NCBI GenBank assembly: GCA_029851415.1
Contig: CM056742.1
Location: forward strand, 149,735,121 to 149,799,120
Length of the DNA: 64,000 nucleotides
Source of the DNA: Eretmocerus hayati
Taxonomy: Eukaryota > Arthropoda > Insecta > Hymenoptera > Aphelinidae
Direction: 5' to 3'
Part shown: one piece after another, positions 24,300-36,470 of the stretch
Position numbering within the stretch: position 1 is the first letter of the stretch
Layout: the number at the start of each line of letters is the position of its first letter
The notes under the pieces: model-generated
The model's input: the letters and a program-made list of their open reading frames with translations, nothing else
Told to the model about the DNA's origin: nothing
Databases searched by the model: none
Program-made: the position numbers and the translations under genes

Positions 24300-27200
24300 A
24301 GGACTGATGGTAGAAAATAGCAAGATATGAGGTTTTATCTAAAGATAAAGAAAAGTTTGGACATCTGCAAAGAAAATAGTACACTTGGATGGGTAAATGT
24401 TCTCACTACCCACTCTAGAAGTGAAAAAAGTAGAAAAGTTGAAGATTGGATCTGGGCGACCTTCATTTAACGAGAAGATGGGCTCATTCTCTGAAATTAC
24501 AGATATTATCCTGCCAAAAGACCAAAGGGATAATCGCCAATCAGTTTTTCCAATTCACCATCACCTTCGCATCATCATCATGATAGACTTCATTAAGCCT
24601 ATCATGAAATCTCAACTTCGGCCAAGCTTTTAAGAGCGATAATAAAAAGTTCTCATCGCGCTCTTATTCACTCTCGAGTTACCCTTTCTGATCTCCCTCA
24701 TTTCAAAGTAAGAAGTAAAATGTCGGGCTCAAAAGGGTGGCTCCTGCTACTCTCGTTCATTAAATTACAATGCCACAATCCCTATCGTCATTACAACGAC
24801 GATTATAATCCCAGCTTACGGTGTAATCCTTCTTTCAGAGCACACATAACCTCTTACTCATGGCTAACTCATGGCAATGGCGGTGAGCTTACATATATGA
24901 GAGACCATTCCAGAGACTCAGGTACATCACTAAAAAAAATCGACCACAAAATGCGAGACCATAGAAACACCTGACCTATAAGTGTATCGTACACATGATG
25001 ATGAAAGGCAAGGTTATACCTTACACAGGACCTTGAAGAGTACGAAGCACGCACTCGATCTAGCGGTATATCATAAAAACACGATTATGCACACATCCAA
25101 GCAAGAGTTTCAAAAGCGTTACTTATAATCGTCGTCAATATCACCACAGCTCTATATATCTTGAGGAGATTCTGTCGGAGTCTGTCATGCAGCTACAGCA
25201 GTGCTGCATATATAGAAAGAGAGTGAACTGCTGATGTATGAAGAGCTTCTATATTTTTTTTTATTTTTGCATATAGGTACACCAAGTGCAAAGAAATATG
25301 CGGTATTAGCAATAAGGCTTCTGAGGAAAAAGAGAGGAAGGTAGGTATGTATCTGTGGTGTATGCAAGGTGCATTCCAATGGCTTTGAAGGGTGCAAGCA
25401 TGCGGCAGGCAGAGCATCATATAAGTACTGAAAAGACAGAAAGAAGAAACGATATATATGCCTACGCACTCGTTAGCTCTCATTATCGGGTCGATGGTCT
25501 CTGAATAAGTTGCTCTTAGCCTCTTGGCTCTCTTGCTCTTCGATATATACACTGTTTTATCCTTTTTTTTTGTAAATGCTTACGCGATGAGTGAGCCAGT
25601 GCTAATTTCTTAGTCACTTGGAAGGAATAAGGTCTGAGCTGGGAGATCTTGTAATGTTTCCAAGGGTAGATTTTGTTTGGAAATATGCGTGTCTCGAGAT
25701 GTGTCTACAGTGGTCCAGAGCCAAGAATCAGGATGTTGCTCCCTTTACTCATGAATGTTTATATTATAAATGTGAATAATATTCATTAATCGGTGAGTTA
25801 GTCATGACGAGGATAATATTGCAAATACCAGGATGATTAGCAAAAGTCATGATGTATTAAAATTAGCATAAATCATGATATGTTGCTCTGTTTGCATTGG
25901 AAAAGAGGTATCTAATGTAAACTGATTATCTTGATAGAAATTGGAGAAATGCAAATAAAAAAAAACCATTGCTGAGCCGCTATTCAACTAATTGAAGGAT
26001 TTTCTTCACCAACAACTGACCAATATCACATTTTATGTCGAAAACCATGCGAAACTTGGCTTCACGAGAGTGCTCAAAATAATCATATTTTCCATGTCTG
26101 ACAAACAATGGTAGAACAAAAGGAATACTTATCAGAGACTGCAAAGTGGATTCTTACATCAGATACAAGTATGATCTTTAACTGTAGAAATGTTTTGAAA
26201 GACTCATTTTTTTCATGTTCTCGAAAATTTCTGATGTCACGTCATTACTCGTCATTTGTTCATTTCTCACGTTCAAATCCCAAATTGGTATGAACTTTGA
26301 CATTCAGGATTGTTGAAGGACGATAAGCCATTTTGAATGAAACAAAAACATTCTAAAGAACGTGAAGATTGTTGAATATTTTTATGATCGTAATTCGTAA
26401 TCACATCTATGGGTAATTGAACCAAGCCATAGACCTTGCACCGGTGGTAATGATTTGGAGTGATGATTTTGGTAAGAGGAGAGAAATAATGAGGAAAGAA
26501 TCCTCTTGTAATATTCTATAAGTGTACCAAAAATGGACCAAATTATTCCGTGTTAACATTGACAACCAATTCAATTTGTTTAAACACCTAAGATATTTAT
26601 GAACCCCAAAAGTGACTGGCCCTAGTACTTCAGACAGATAAAGTACGTATCGAGTGTATCAAATATGTATTCATACTTCACGAGACTTCAGATTGAAAAT
26701 CCATCCACATACTATGCATTAAAAAATGCAACTTTGGTTCATGTACGTGCTCTGAATTTGTACTTCACTTCGGTTCGAAAGTAATTCCGCCCCACAATTC
26801 ACTGTGTACAAGAATCAAATAAGAGTGCGAAGTTGGTAACAGAGAAAGAGGAAAAGGCTTGTTCAAAGTTCTTGAGGCTAATAAAATACAAGCTCGACGA
26901 GAAAGAGCACTTGAAAAATTTTTGCAAATGTCATTGGTTCTCCTTTCTGCTGTCGTAGTCTCCACTATATTCTTGCCCACCTTTTACTTCTCGACTTCAA
27001 ATTTCTTCTCTTAACATCCTCAAAAGCTACCTTACTCACAGTATATCCAAAAGAGAAGCTACTTATTCTCGCTTAAGGCTCTATATACGCAGTATTATCA
27101 TCCACAAGTCAGACTCAACCTCGTGGTGTGTAAAAGGTATTATATATCTTCAGAATTCTTAATGTGGTGAACTACCCGATTGCACGTGCACTTTTTGAAA

Positions 27201-30200
27201 AAGAATTTGTGTGCGAGTCAGAATAAAAAAAAAAATTACAGCTACAACACGCATAAATCTACCAACGCGTATATCGGGAAGCACACAGATTCTCGTATCG
27301 TTCTTAATATTCTCAACTTGAGCCTAATATATACTCCCTTCTCCTTCACATAGAATTTTATGCAGAGGCCTATAAGGTCTTCTTCCTGAACGTCGTCTTC
27401 GTAGTCTTCGTCGTCGTCACCGTCGTCGTCTTGGTTAACAGAAGCTATAATACTCAAGTATTGCTGCAGCAGCAGCAGCATCATTCAAGAATTTACACTT
27501 GAGAATAAATATATGAGGGCAGAATATATATACACAGAGAGCCAGTATGCAATTGGACGATGAGGCTGGAAAAGAAGAGAAGAGCGAAAATTCCTTCGTC
27601 AAATTGCCTCGTTCTTGTATAAATTTACACTCCCGCGCTTATGGTGGTACATTTTACGTCAATCGACCAGAGAGAGAAATCATTTTTTTTTTTTTTCAAT
27701 CTTTGTATGCTGGTTTGTATGTTCTCAATATAGGTTAGTTAGGCGCTTCTCTGCATCAGCGATGCATGGCTTCAAGTGCACTTCATTACAATCACATGCA
27801 CGAAGGCAATCTCGACAGTGTTTTTTTTTTCATCCTCGATTTTTTTATTTGTCACTTACGACTCGCTGATATTTCAATTTTGAATGAGCCAGTCTCTTGC
27901 GAGAGGAAAAAAATGTAAATAACTCACAATAACTGATTATGGCAATTATACGATTTATCGGTCCATAGTATCAGCAGCAGCAAATTTTTAGGTAGATTAA
28001 TATCGATCTGATGATGATATTGACCCATTTTGATATCAGAAAGCTGCAAATGATATCGTGATAATTAGGTTGAATTATCATCTCTAATACGATGGCAGAA
28101 TTAAAAAAATTACCCCTTATGAAAAGGTGACGTCAGAGGCGGAGAATTTTCATTTGCAGTCAAGAGATGATGCTCATTTACCCAGCTCATCGGTACTCAA
28201 GGGACTGCTGTACAAGTTTTAATGAAGACATCGTCGACGATATCACGATTCCAATGTAGATTCCCCTGCGCGAGAATTTACATTCAAACGTTCAAATTCC
28301 AGTTCAAAATACTCTGAGATCAGAGAACATTGCTTGCAACATTATAACGCAAGATTATTATTATTAAATATTTCTGCCAATTATCCTTCTAAAAGCTCTT
28401 ATACGTAAACAGGGATTTCAATATCTCGAAAAAATGTAGGGCATTAGCAAGAATTTGTCCTAAATATTTTGTAATAATGAGATGTTCACGTGGTTATTTC
28501 TGGTAATGTACTGCGTTTAAAAATACCGGACTACAACGATAATATTGTCATGTATAGTATATGGTGATCAAGAACTGCAAATTTCCTAATAATGAAGAAA
28601 ATATATTTATCCGACGCGTATTTCAGTTTCACAATGCCAGATGAGAGATGAGGCAGACACTGACATAATGCAACGTTTCACGCAGGTCCTCCGGACCCCT
28701 GAAACTTTGTTTGAAGAAACGAATAAGTATTCACGTTATGTCATGCAAATGAAACGAATAATATATATCCATACAAGGTGCCATTCGCGTGTGCCATCTA
28801 AAAATGTAATGTTCCTTCTTTCTTTGCACCACTTTGCAATTACGATTCTTGAACAAAGTATAAAAAGCTACTTGTGCTGCAGTCAAGCGTTCGTGTCGAA
28901 AAATCGTTTTTAGTCCAAGAGGTTACTCTAATATTATTATGTTCGTCACATTATGAGACATCACATGCACGGTCGAGATCTAAGAATGCACCTGTTTCCT
29001 CCATCTTAACATTTTTAACCCAAGTGCCTTTTTTCATATTCCTTCCATTTTGTTTATTAATTTCCTATCCCTTACCGAAAATCTCCAAAAAATAACCGCT
29101 ATATGCTGCAGGGACAGTCATGCATCTGAAGTTACGAACGTTCGTAACGAACGAATTTTGAAATTTTTAAAATTTTGATTTTTGGGCCTGGGGACTCATC
29201 AAGAGGGTCGATTTTGCACAGTGAATGATGATGAATACTCGTGGGACTTGGGACAGTCGTACAATTGCTTGGAGTTATGCACGCACGTGTGTTTGCATAT
29301 TATACATGCATCTTTCGCAAAAAAAAAGTTTGGGATGATGAGTCTGCGGTTCAAAGGACTCTTGTGATGCGGTGCTTCAAAACTTAAGCGCATAGTTAGT
29401 CTCGATGTTAGTTTAATGACAAAGACAATTTTTTTTTTCAAATTTTTGATCTTTGCATGCACAGGGCTATATTAAAATACTGCAAATGATGTATACTAAC
29501 GGCACGGCTGTCAAAAACCAAAAAAAAAAAACAAAAAAAAACTATTTGCTGGTGTATAGTGCGTGTAGTAGAGAAAAGTACTAGCGTATCGAGTTATCGC
29601 TTTGATGAAATGAAGGAGAACCGACGCGATTGCAAATCGTTTCTCGTTATTTTAATACAGCACAGCGGAATAACGCAGTTATCGAGGAAGAAGAGCTTGC
29701 CGCCAATAGGGTTTTATCATCGGTAGCGTAAAATTGAGCTTCAATCGAGAGTTAATTGTCCGCTTGATTATACTGCAATTCGATGCGGTAATACTCTTTC
29801 CATTGCGTGCTTATCTTATTTCTCCTTAGCTTTCCGCGATTCTCCCGCTTAGCTGTGCGCCTAATAGTTGTTGCTGTATTAATACAGGATGAATTTCACA
29901 TTGGTAACCATCATATAGTTTTCTGTGTATAGTTCAAAAGTCTTCAACTCGTATCAACTTTTTTTAATAACAGTCTCTCTCATTAACCTGTATGCAGTGT
30001 TTGGAATCTTACATTTTTTGTTGAGGAAAGTTTTAATGAGCTTTTGAATATAATTGATCTGCATGATACAGGTATAGATGATTCACAAACCAATTCCATG
30101 GAAACTTGATCGCTGACCCTCGATATTCGAATGTGACAGTTATTCCTGCATTCTTGAAATCTCTAATTTTCATGCCCTAACTTTTCATTTTTCATAAATG

Positions 30201-30854
30201 ATATTCAAACAGTGTTGTGAAATTTTGCGTTGAATAAAATCTTGATTTATCAAATACCCAAAATTGAATTGGATCATCGTCAAATTGATCATTAATTATG
30301 ATGAATCTATTTCAAAAAATCAACGCGCGAAAATTTCATTTGGTTCTGAAGAGAATTGTAACACTCGCATCTGGAAAAGCCCGCGAATTTCATAAGGCTT
30401 TAAAAACCCTAGGCTGGAATAAGCTTTATAGTACAGAAAGTCTTTCTCTCTCTCTCTGCCCTTTAGTAAGCATAAGTATGATACAGTCAGCACGACAAAA
30501 GCACACAGTCAAACTTGTCTGATGGACTCTTTGCGTATTCGAAAACTCACGCGCGCGAGCTTTACGACGAATGTACGCACAAGCGCCAAATTTTATCGCT
30601 ATATACCTTATACTCCCGCACACTCGTTTCGCGCTTCGCGCTCTTATTTACGTCCCCGAAACCCGTTTTTCCTGTTTCTACAGCGTTTTATTGTCCCTTT
30701 AACGAGAGTCGCTTCGATTATTCGTCCCAAAGATCATGCGCGCACACACACACACATACTTATATACTTATATCTACATCTAAATGCACGCACGCATCCA
30801 CGCCCGTATTAGGGTGCGTCCACAAATATGCATATGCACTGCACAAGTGCACAT

Positions 30855-30987
30855 GTGCAGCTCATCAAATTTTAGCCAAAATTAGATGGAAATCTTCGAG
30901 GTAACGGGACAAAGCCACGAACCGGATCAAATCAGAGATTTTCTGATTCGAGCCCTTCAATCTTTGCTCGAGTTCGATGAGCTGCAC
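30855..30987 (+). repeat. Internal unit 1 of the Harbinger-type element
   Basis: Starts GTGCAGCTCATC and ends GATGAGCTGCAC, its exact inverse complement. It is shorter than the other three units because of internal deletions. Confidence 0.75.
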
Positions 30988-31059
30988 TGGCCAGTATGCG
31001 CAGTGCGCAGTGCACATGCATGCATATGCAGTGCACACTGCGCATATGCACTACACACG

Positions 31060-31218
31060 TGCACATGGCTCATCAAATTTTCGCCAAAACCAGATGGAAT
31101 TCATCTAAATCTGCTTTGGATCAGTCGGTAACCCAGCAAAGACAAAACCCGATTCATACCATAGAAGTTCTTTGATGCAAGAGCCCTTCAGTTTTTGCTC
31201 AACTTCGATGAGCTGCAC
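31060..31218 (+). repeat. Internal unit 2 of the Harbinger-type element
   Basis: Same unit in the same orientation. The left end has drifted (TGCACATGGCTCATC); the right end GATGAGCTGCAC is intact. Confidence 0.75.
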
Positions 31219-31237
31219 AGATGCATCTGTAAAAAAT

Positions 31238-31377
31238 TTTTCCGAAAAATTTCAACCAACTGGACTGAACGCAAAATTCAACCACTGGTTGAATGAAAAC
31301 TTCAACCAGTTGGTTGAATGAAAAATTCAACCAGCCTTGTTGATAATTCAACCAGTCTGGTTGAAAATTCAACCAAA
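31238..31377. repeat. TTCAACCA/TGGTTGAA minisatellite, left block
   Basis: Repeated TTCAACCA and TGGTTGAA half-sites spaced by one to ten bases, so that each pair can fold into an 8-bp hairpin. A second, more diverged block lies at about 31690-31760, on the other side of the GGAT-rich core. Confidence 0.8.
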
Positions 31378-31436
31378 TGTGGATGATCACAATATGTCCG
31401 TGAGGTTCCTCATATCAGGTTGCCTACGTGTGGGGG

Positions 31437-31680
31437 GTAGAATATGGTGGACGGTCCTACGGGTGAATAAGGATGGATGGGGGAGGGTAGACTGATGGTT
31501 GATGGATCGATGGTCGATGGATGGATGATGGATGAGGTCGATAAATGATTCGAGAAATGGATGGTGGGTGGACGGATGGATGTATGGATGGAGTGATGGA
31601 TGATGGGTGGATAATGGAGGACGGATGCATGATGGATAGATGGTCAATGGATATTCCATCGACCATCCATACATCCATCA
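31437..31680. repeat. GGAT/GATG-rich degenerate microsatellite core
   Basis: Degenerate GGATGGAT and GATGGGTG units fill the centre. The right end inverts: GATGGTCAATGGA, then TAT, then TCCATCGACCATC, forming a hairpin around 31655. Confidence 0.85.
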
Positions 31681-31799
31681 CGGAATATAATTGCTTGGTT
31701 GAAAATTTAACCAGTTGGTCGAATGAAAAATTCAACCAATCTGATTGAAAGTTCAACAAATTCTTTACAGTGTGCGCATATGCATGCACACATGCGCGT

Positions 31800-31953
31800 G
31801 TGCAGCTCATCGAACTTCAGCCAAAACCAGACGGAATTTGTCGAATTCTGCGGTTTGAATCAGCCGACAACGGAGCAAAGACACGAACCAATTCAAATTA
31901 GTAATTCTCTGATGTGAGCCGTTTAATTTTTGCTCAAGTTCGATGAGCTGCAC
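31800..31953 (+). repeat. Internal unit 3 of the Harbinger-type element
   Basis: The best preserved unit end: GTGCAGCTCATCGAACTT at the start and AAGTTCGATGAGCTGCAC at the finish, an 18-base inverted repeat. Confidence 0.8.
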
Positions 31954-31955
31954 AT

Positions 31956-32107
31956 GTGCGGCCCATAAAATTTTTGGTAAAACCAGACGGAACTCGTCTA
32001 GTTCTGCTCTGGATCAGCCGATAACGCAGCAAAGACAGAAACCGATTCAAATCAGGAATTCTCCGATGCGAGCCCTTCAATCTTCACTCAAGTTCGATGA
32101 GCTGCAC
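31956..32107 (+). repeat. Internal unit 4 of the Harbinger-type element
   Basis: Follows unit 3 almost directly. The left end has drifted (GTGCGGCCCATAAAATTT); the right end AAGTTCGATGAGCTGCAC is intact. Confidence 0.8.
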
Positions 32108-32237
32108 ATGCGCAGTGTGCACTGCATATACACGCATACTCATCATTTGTGGACGCATCCTTATGATGATACGACACACCAGCATCTTTCAGATCGGATA
32201 TATTATAAAATATATTCCTTATGTACACGATGTTTAC

Positions 32238-32258
32238 TTTTTTTTTTTTTTTTTTTTT
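32238..32258. repeat. Poly-T run of 21
   Basis: Uninterrupted T homopolymer about 75 bases beyond the Harbinger-type element. Confidence 0.95.
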
Positions 32259-32817
32259 GGCAGAATATTCGACGATGCGACTGCACGAGTGAATAATTAA
32301 GTGTGTAAGTAAGTACTTATGCATGTAAACTCAAGAAGATACCGTTATACCCCTGATGATGCGCGAGTGAGTGCAGACCCATTGTCATCGTTGTCATCGT
32401 CGAGTGGATTATATGGCCTTTCCTCGGCGCGTGTATGACGCCACGTACTTATCACATAATGTGTCTCGACAATTTTCGAAAATTGGCCTCCGGGCATATC
32501 GGTATCTTCAAATTCAGATTATGTGATATACTTGAATTATTTGAAAGTTAGTTGACGTCGTCGTTTTCTCCACGCATCGTCGATGAAAATAAAAGTTGGG
32601 TCATATACAGAATCGTAGGGTTACTATTATAACTCTCCCTTAGCTATAACATAATAAGAAGAAGCCCGATCTCGATTTATACTATATCAAGAGAGAAAGG
32701 GGAAACTATTTTATGTATACGCATACAAACACGTGGAACGACGACGAGATATATTTTCGGATCAACGGGATTCTTCTTTCGAAATTCCCGCAGCCAGCAG
32801 AGCAAAAGATATGCCGG

Positions 32818-32841
32818 CTCTCTCTCTCTCTCTCTCTCTCT
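32818..32841. repeat. (CT)n microsatellite
   Basis: About twelve CT units without interruption. GAGA-type tracts can act as promoter elements in insects, but nothing nearby supports that here. Confidence 0.95.
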
Positions 32842-34260
32842 TAATTCGCCCCGAGCATAATTTCTTGAAGAATAAGAATGTGACAGAGACACAATTCGAT
32901 CATCATCGAAAATCAAATTCGATGTATGTATCAATCATCGAGTGTTGTAAAGATGAGCGATGACCAGAGAAAAAAGTATGAAAATATACGTGGGCGGAGT
33001 TCAATATAGGCATCCAATGGATTGGATAATCGTTTGATTTTTTCGCATACTACTGTGCAGTTTGATGATGAAGTTTGAAAGGGTTTAGCACAAGAATATA
33101 TGCAGCTACTTGCGAGAATACTACTGACGTATTCTTCTGACACTGAACACACATTTGAAATTCAGAATATTCGCGAGTGTATATAATATCTCGTATAATA
33201 CTTATACATCACGCATAATCCGAAAGCTGAAATGCGGAGATGCGAAATTTGTATAGACGTTGCGACGACTGTGCGCCATCAGTGTACTGGATTGCAGGAA
33301 AGAGAGCTGAGGATAGTATACACATATATAGGGAGAGTTGAAAGTGTTAATTTAACCGCAACGTGACAGAAATAGAAAGGATTGATTTTACAACTGAGGA
33401 ATTTCGTGCCAACCTGCAACTTATAGACCTACACATGAATCTATATAAGTATAGTAGGGGAACCGCGTAAAAAGACGCGATGATCCTGTATAGCGCATTT
33501 GATCGATCGCGTCCGTTCAAATGCAAAATCAATTTTTCAAGGTCAATACTATGAAATTTTGCGTGCAGGATTTTCTCTGTAAGTAATACACAAGTGGCGG
33601 AGGATAACGTTTTGAACTTGCTCTACTTGGGTATTGCGTGTTTGTAATTTATGCACAGGTTTAATTTTGATCCCATCATTCTTCTCGTTCTCGTATGATA
33701 ACATCATGAAATAATGTTAGAAATTCAAATTAAGCAATGACGTCTGAACTTTCTTCTTGGCGCCAAATACGTTTAGAGAAATAATAATCGCATTTAAAAT
33801 TCAAAATAATACGGCTATCACTTGCCACAAAAGAACACAATCTAGGAATAGCTAAACTTACACTATATACCAACATTATTGTTCACATGCAAAGCTTACA
33901 TACGTATATAGTACTACACTTATACTATCATCGATTCCTCGTTCTAATACTTTTAAAGCAATACATCGCGCGTATATAATCTATGACTTTCGAGCCGACT
34001 TAAAAAAACCGTGACATAAAAAAAGCTGTATAGTAAGTGACACGAGTGACACTTTCATTTGCAATTGCAACAACAATCATACCGTAAAATATTACAAAAT
34101 TTGTAACTGCCACCATCAAGATGATACGCTTACAATTGCGAATAGAAGCTCCGCAGTGCAGTGCAGTAGTTAGCTATTCTAGGTAACTAAACTCTCAAGG
34201 TGTGCAATCAAAAATTAATTACACCATGCAATCTGAGTAAGTAACCTAACTATACAGTGT

Positions 34261-34276
34261 GTATATATATATATAT
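34261..34276. repeat. Short (TA)n tract
   Basis: About eight alternating TA units. Confidence 0.8.
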
Positions 34277-35161
34277 CAACAGCAGTAGTGTATGAAACCG
34301 CATCGAGTCGTGTAGAGCGTAACAATAATCATCAGTAGCGCGAAGTAGAAAATTAACCTCGTTACAGTCTCTCGTCTTTCGTTGTGTTCTCTCAAGTTCA
34401 ATTTCAAATAAGTATACAACCATTGCATTGCATTGCATACTTACTTATCAAGGTGCACAATACACGCATGCACCACATATACTCTATATATAAATAATAT
34501 GAGTAAACTTATTTAGGAGAATCTAGCTCGTAATGCGAATTGTATTCCATGAATAAGATAAACTCGAGTGTGAGTGTAACAAACGATTATACGGAAAAAC
34601 TATATAGCTCCAAATGCAGTTGTGTATCTCACAGTCACCAAATTAGCCTGGTTTCCTACAATTCTGCGAAGTGCATCATAGCAGAAGTCGTTCTTTGCTC
34701 TGGATATATATATATACTTGTATTATATCGGTGTTGTGTTGCCGGAAACTGTGATCTCGTTTCCGTTGCGGACGATTAGACCCAAACTACTGGGTATACA
34801 TTTAAAAACCGCATGTATGACACATGCATGTTAGTGGAAGATCGAGTAATCACCAACAACAGCCAAATTTGTAAATATAGGGGCAAATTGAGATTTATCA
34901 GTGTCGAATTTTTAAAGGGCGTATAAAGTGCATTTTCAGATTCCGTGGATATATGGCGATACTTTTTAAAAGTTATTGAAAACTAACGTCCGCGAATCGA
35001 ACGTCAGGGATGCCCGAGTTATACACCGAAATTGCAGACGTCAAACAGATATTTTGAGCGGAAATCAAGTGTCAATATAATGTCAGTGAGAAGAGACGGT
35101 CCGTTCGGGTCATCGATATATCGTACGCCCTCTTATCAAGTTCGTAGTAGCCACGTGCCAC

Positions 35162-36230
35162 GGCTCCGTGACGTGGGCACCCGACTTTCCGGGAAAATTA
35201 TAAAAAAAATACCATCTAATTGTGCGTCTTAAGCGCGTTCAGACACAATTTCAAAATCAATTGTGGATGTTATGGTTTTTCCAAAAAAAAAATAAAGAAG
35301 TTTTCGGGTGCTGGGAAACTTAACTAATTTTTTTCTCGGCAACCGTACACTGTGGGAATTGTGCGTTTACAGCGGTCGATTGCGCGTAGTTTTCCCTACA
35401 AGTGAGTATTTTTACTTTCCAAAAATCACCATTATTTTGGTCGGTAATTAATTAAAACTGCTTCTCGGCAAGCTGCAGAGCAGAAGGAGGTGCAAGACCA
35501 GCGCATGCGCCGTAGCACCTCTCTGCTATCGGCTGCTACGTGAGCACGAAAATACTTATTAATTACCCAAAATCTTGCTGAAATCTCTTTTATCTCCTCG
35601 GCGTTCATCTCCCACGAGGGATGGGTTAGTTTTTAAACGCAAAACCACTGTCTAAGCAAAATTCTGTCATCTCCTCGGCGGTCATCTCCCACGAGGGATG
35701 GTTTAGTGTTTGAACGCAAAACCACTGTCTTAGCAAAGTTCTGTTATCTCCTCGGCGATCATCTCCCACGAGGGATGGTTTAGCTTTTCAGCTACATAAT
35801 CGCTGTCCAAGAAACTATCGTTTTCTTCTCCAAGAACATCGAATTCGTCAAACACGAATCACCGGGTGGACGCCGTGGTTCGCCTCGCCGCCGCGTCGTC
35901 TGCTGGGGTGACCGTGCACAACCGCTGAAAATCTGTTTTCGTCAGTTTTTCACAGAATTAAGTTGTGTTTCGATAAAGTAAAAATACTCACTTGTACGAA
36001 AAACTACGCGCAATCGACCGCACTAAACGCACAATTCCCAGAGTGTACGGTTGCCGAGAAAAAAATTGATTGAGTTTCCCAGCACCCGAAAACTTCTTAA
36101 TTTTTTTTTGGAAAAACCATAACATCCACAATTGATTTTAAAATTGTGTCTGAACGCGCTTAAGACGCACAATTAGATGGTATTTTTTTTATAATTTTCC
36201 CGGAAAGTCGGGTGCCCACGTCACGAAGCC
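35162..36230. mobile_element. Mutator-like (MULE-type) non-autonomous element with long inverted repeats
   Basis: Arms of about 255-260 bases (35162-35420 and 35976-36230) are inverted copies with only scattered differences, beginning GGCTCCGTGACGTGGGC on the left and GGCTTCGTGACGTGGGC on the right. They are flanked by an exact 9-base duplication, ACGTGCCAC (35153-35161 and 36231-36239). Very long terminal repeats with a 9-base duplication are characteristic of Mutator-like elements (established knowledge). The interior carries a hairpin (about 35480-35545), three tandem units of 77 bases and a GC-rich patch, but no transposase. AGCC before the left duplication and GGCT after it make a local palindrome, so a 13-base duplication is a less likely reading. 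Confidence 0.8.
35594..35824 (+). repeat. 77-bp tandem repeat, three copies, inside the MULE-type element
   Basis: Units start CTCCTCGGCG at 35594, 35671 and 35748. Each contains CATCTCCCACGAGGGATG, which can fold into a small stem-loop. The third copy is diverged in its second half. Confidence 0.85.
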
Positions 36231-36448
36231 ACGTGCCACTATTTATTTAGTACACCTATATCTTCCATGTTAACGTATACCAACATCACGGCATTCACTC
36301 ATTATAGCCATCATCGAGTCACTATATAGGTATCTATAAACAAAAGCTTTGGTGGACATATAATGAAGGCGGTGCTGCTAACCTCACACACATGCATACG
36401 GATAAATATTCGATTTACTCATATAACGTGTATATACGCATTACACGC

Positions 36449-36470
36449 ACACACATACACACACACACAT
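36449..36470. repeat. (CA)n tract
   Basis: Short interrupted CACACA run. Confidence 0.8.

Larger units (their letters stand above)
21889..30808. other. Non-coding stretch with simple repeats
   Basis: Contains a poly-A run, a GT/GC tract, short CAG/GTC-type runs near 27.4 kb and a perfect 18-base palindrome at 29131-29148. Open frames are short and unconvincing. No transposon ends were recognised. Confidence 0.45.
30812..32160. mobile_element. PIF/Harbinger-type composite non-autonomous element
   Basis: The ends are inverted repeats, GGGTGCGTCCACAAAT on the left and the inverse of GGATGCGTCCACAAAT on the right, flanked by TTA on both sides (30809-30811 and 32161-32163). A 3-bp TTA/TAA duplication with GG..GCGT ends is typical of PIF/Harbinger (established knowledge). 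No transposase is present. Inside are four direct copies of a roughly 155-base unit, two blocks of a TTCAACCA..TGGTTGAA minisatellite and a GGAT-rich core. Spacers between units are alternating purine-pyrimidine and palindromic (for example 30995-31055). The element is about 1.35 kb and appears to have grown by internal duplication. Confidence 0.75.
32164..35152. other. Non-coding stretch with simple repeats
   Basis: Contains a poly-T run, a (CT)n tract and a (TA)n tract, listed separately, plus short open frames. No gene or element ends were recognised. Confidence 0.45.

Noticed and set aside
31387..31810. His/Pro/Ser-rich open frames of about 95-117 codons
   Set aside because: They are translations of the GGAT-type microsatellite and minisatellite inside the Harbinger-type element.
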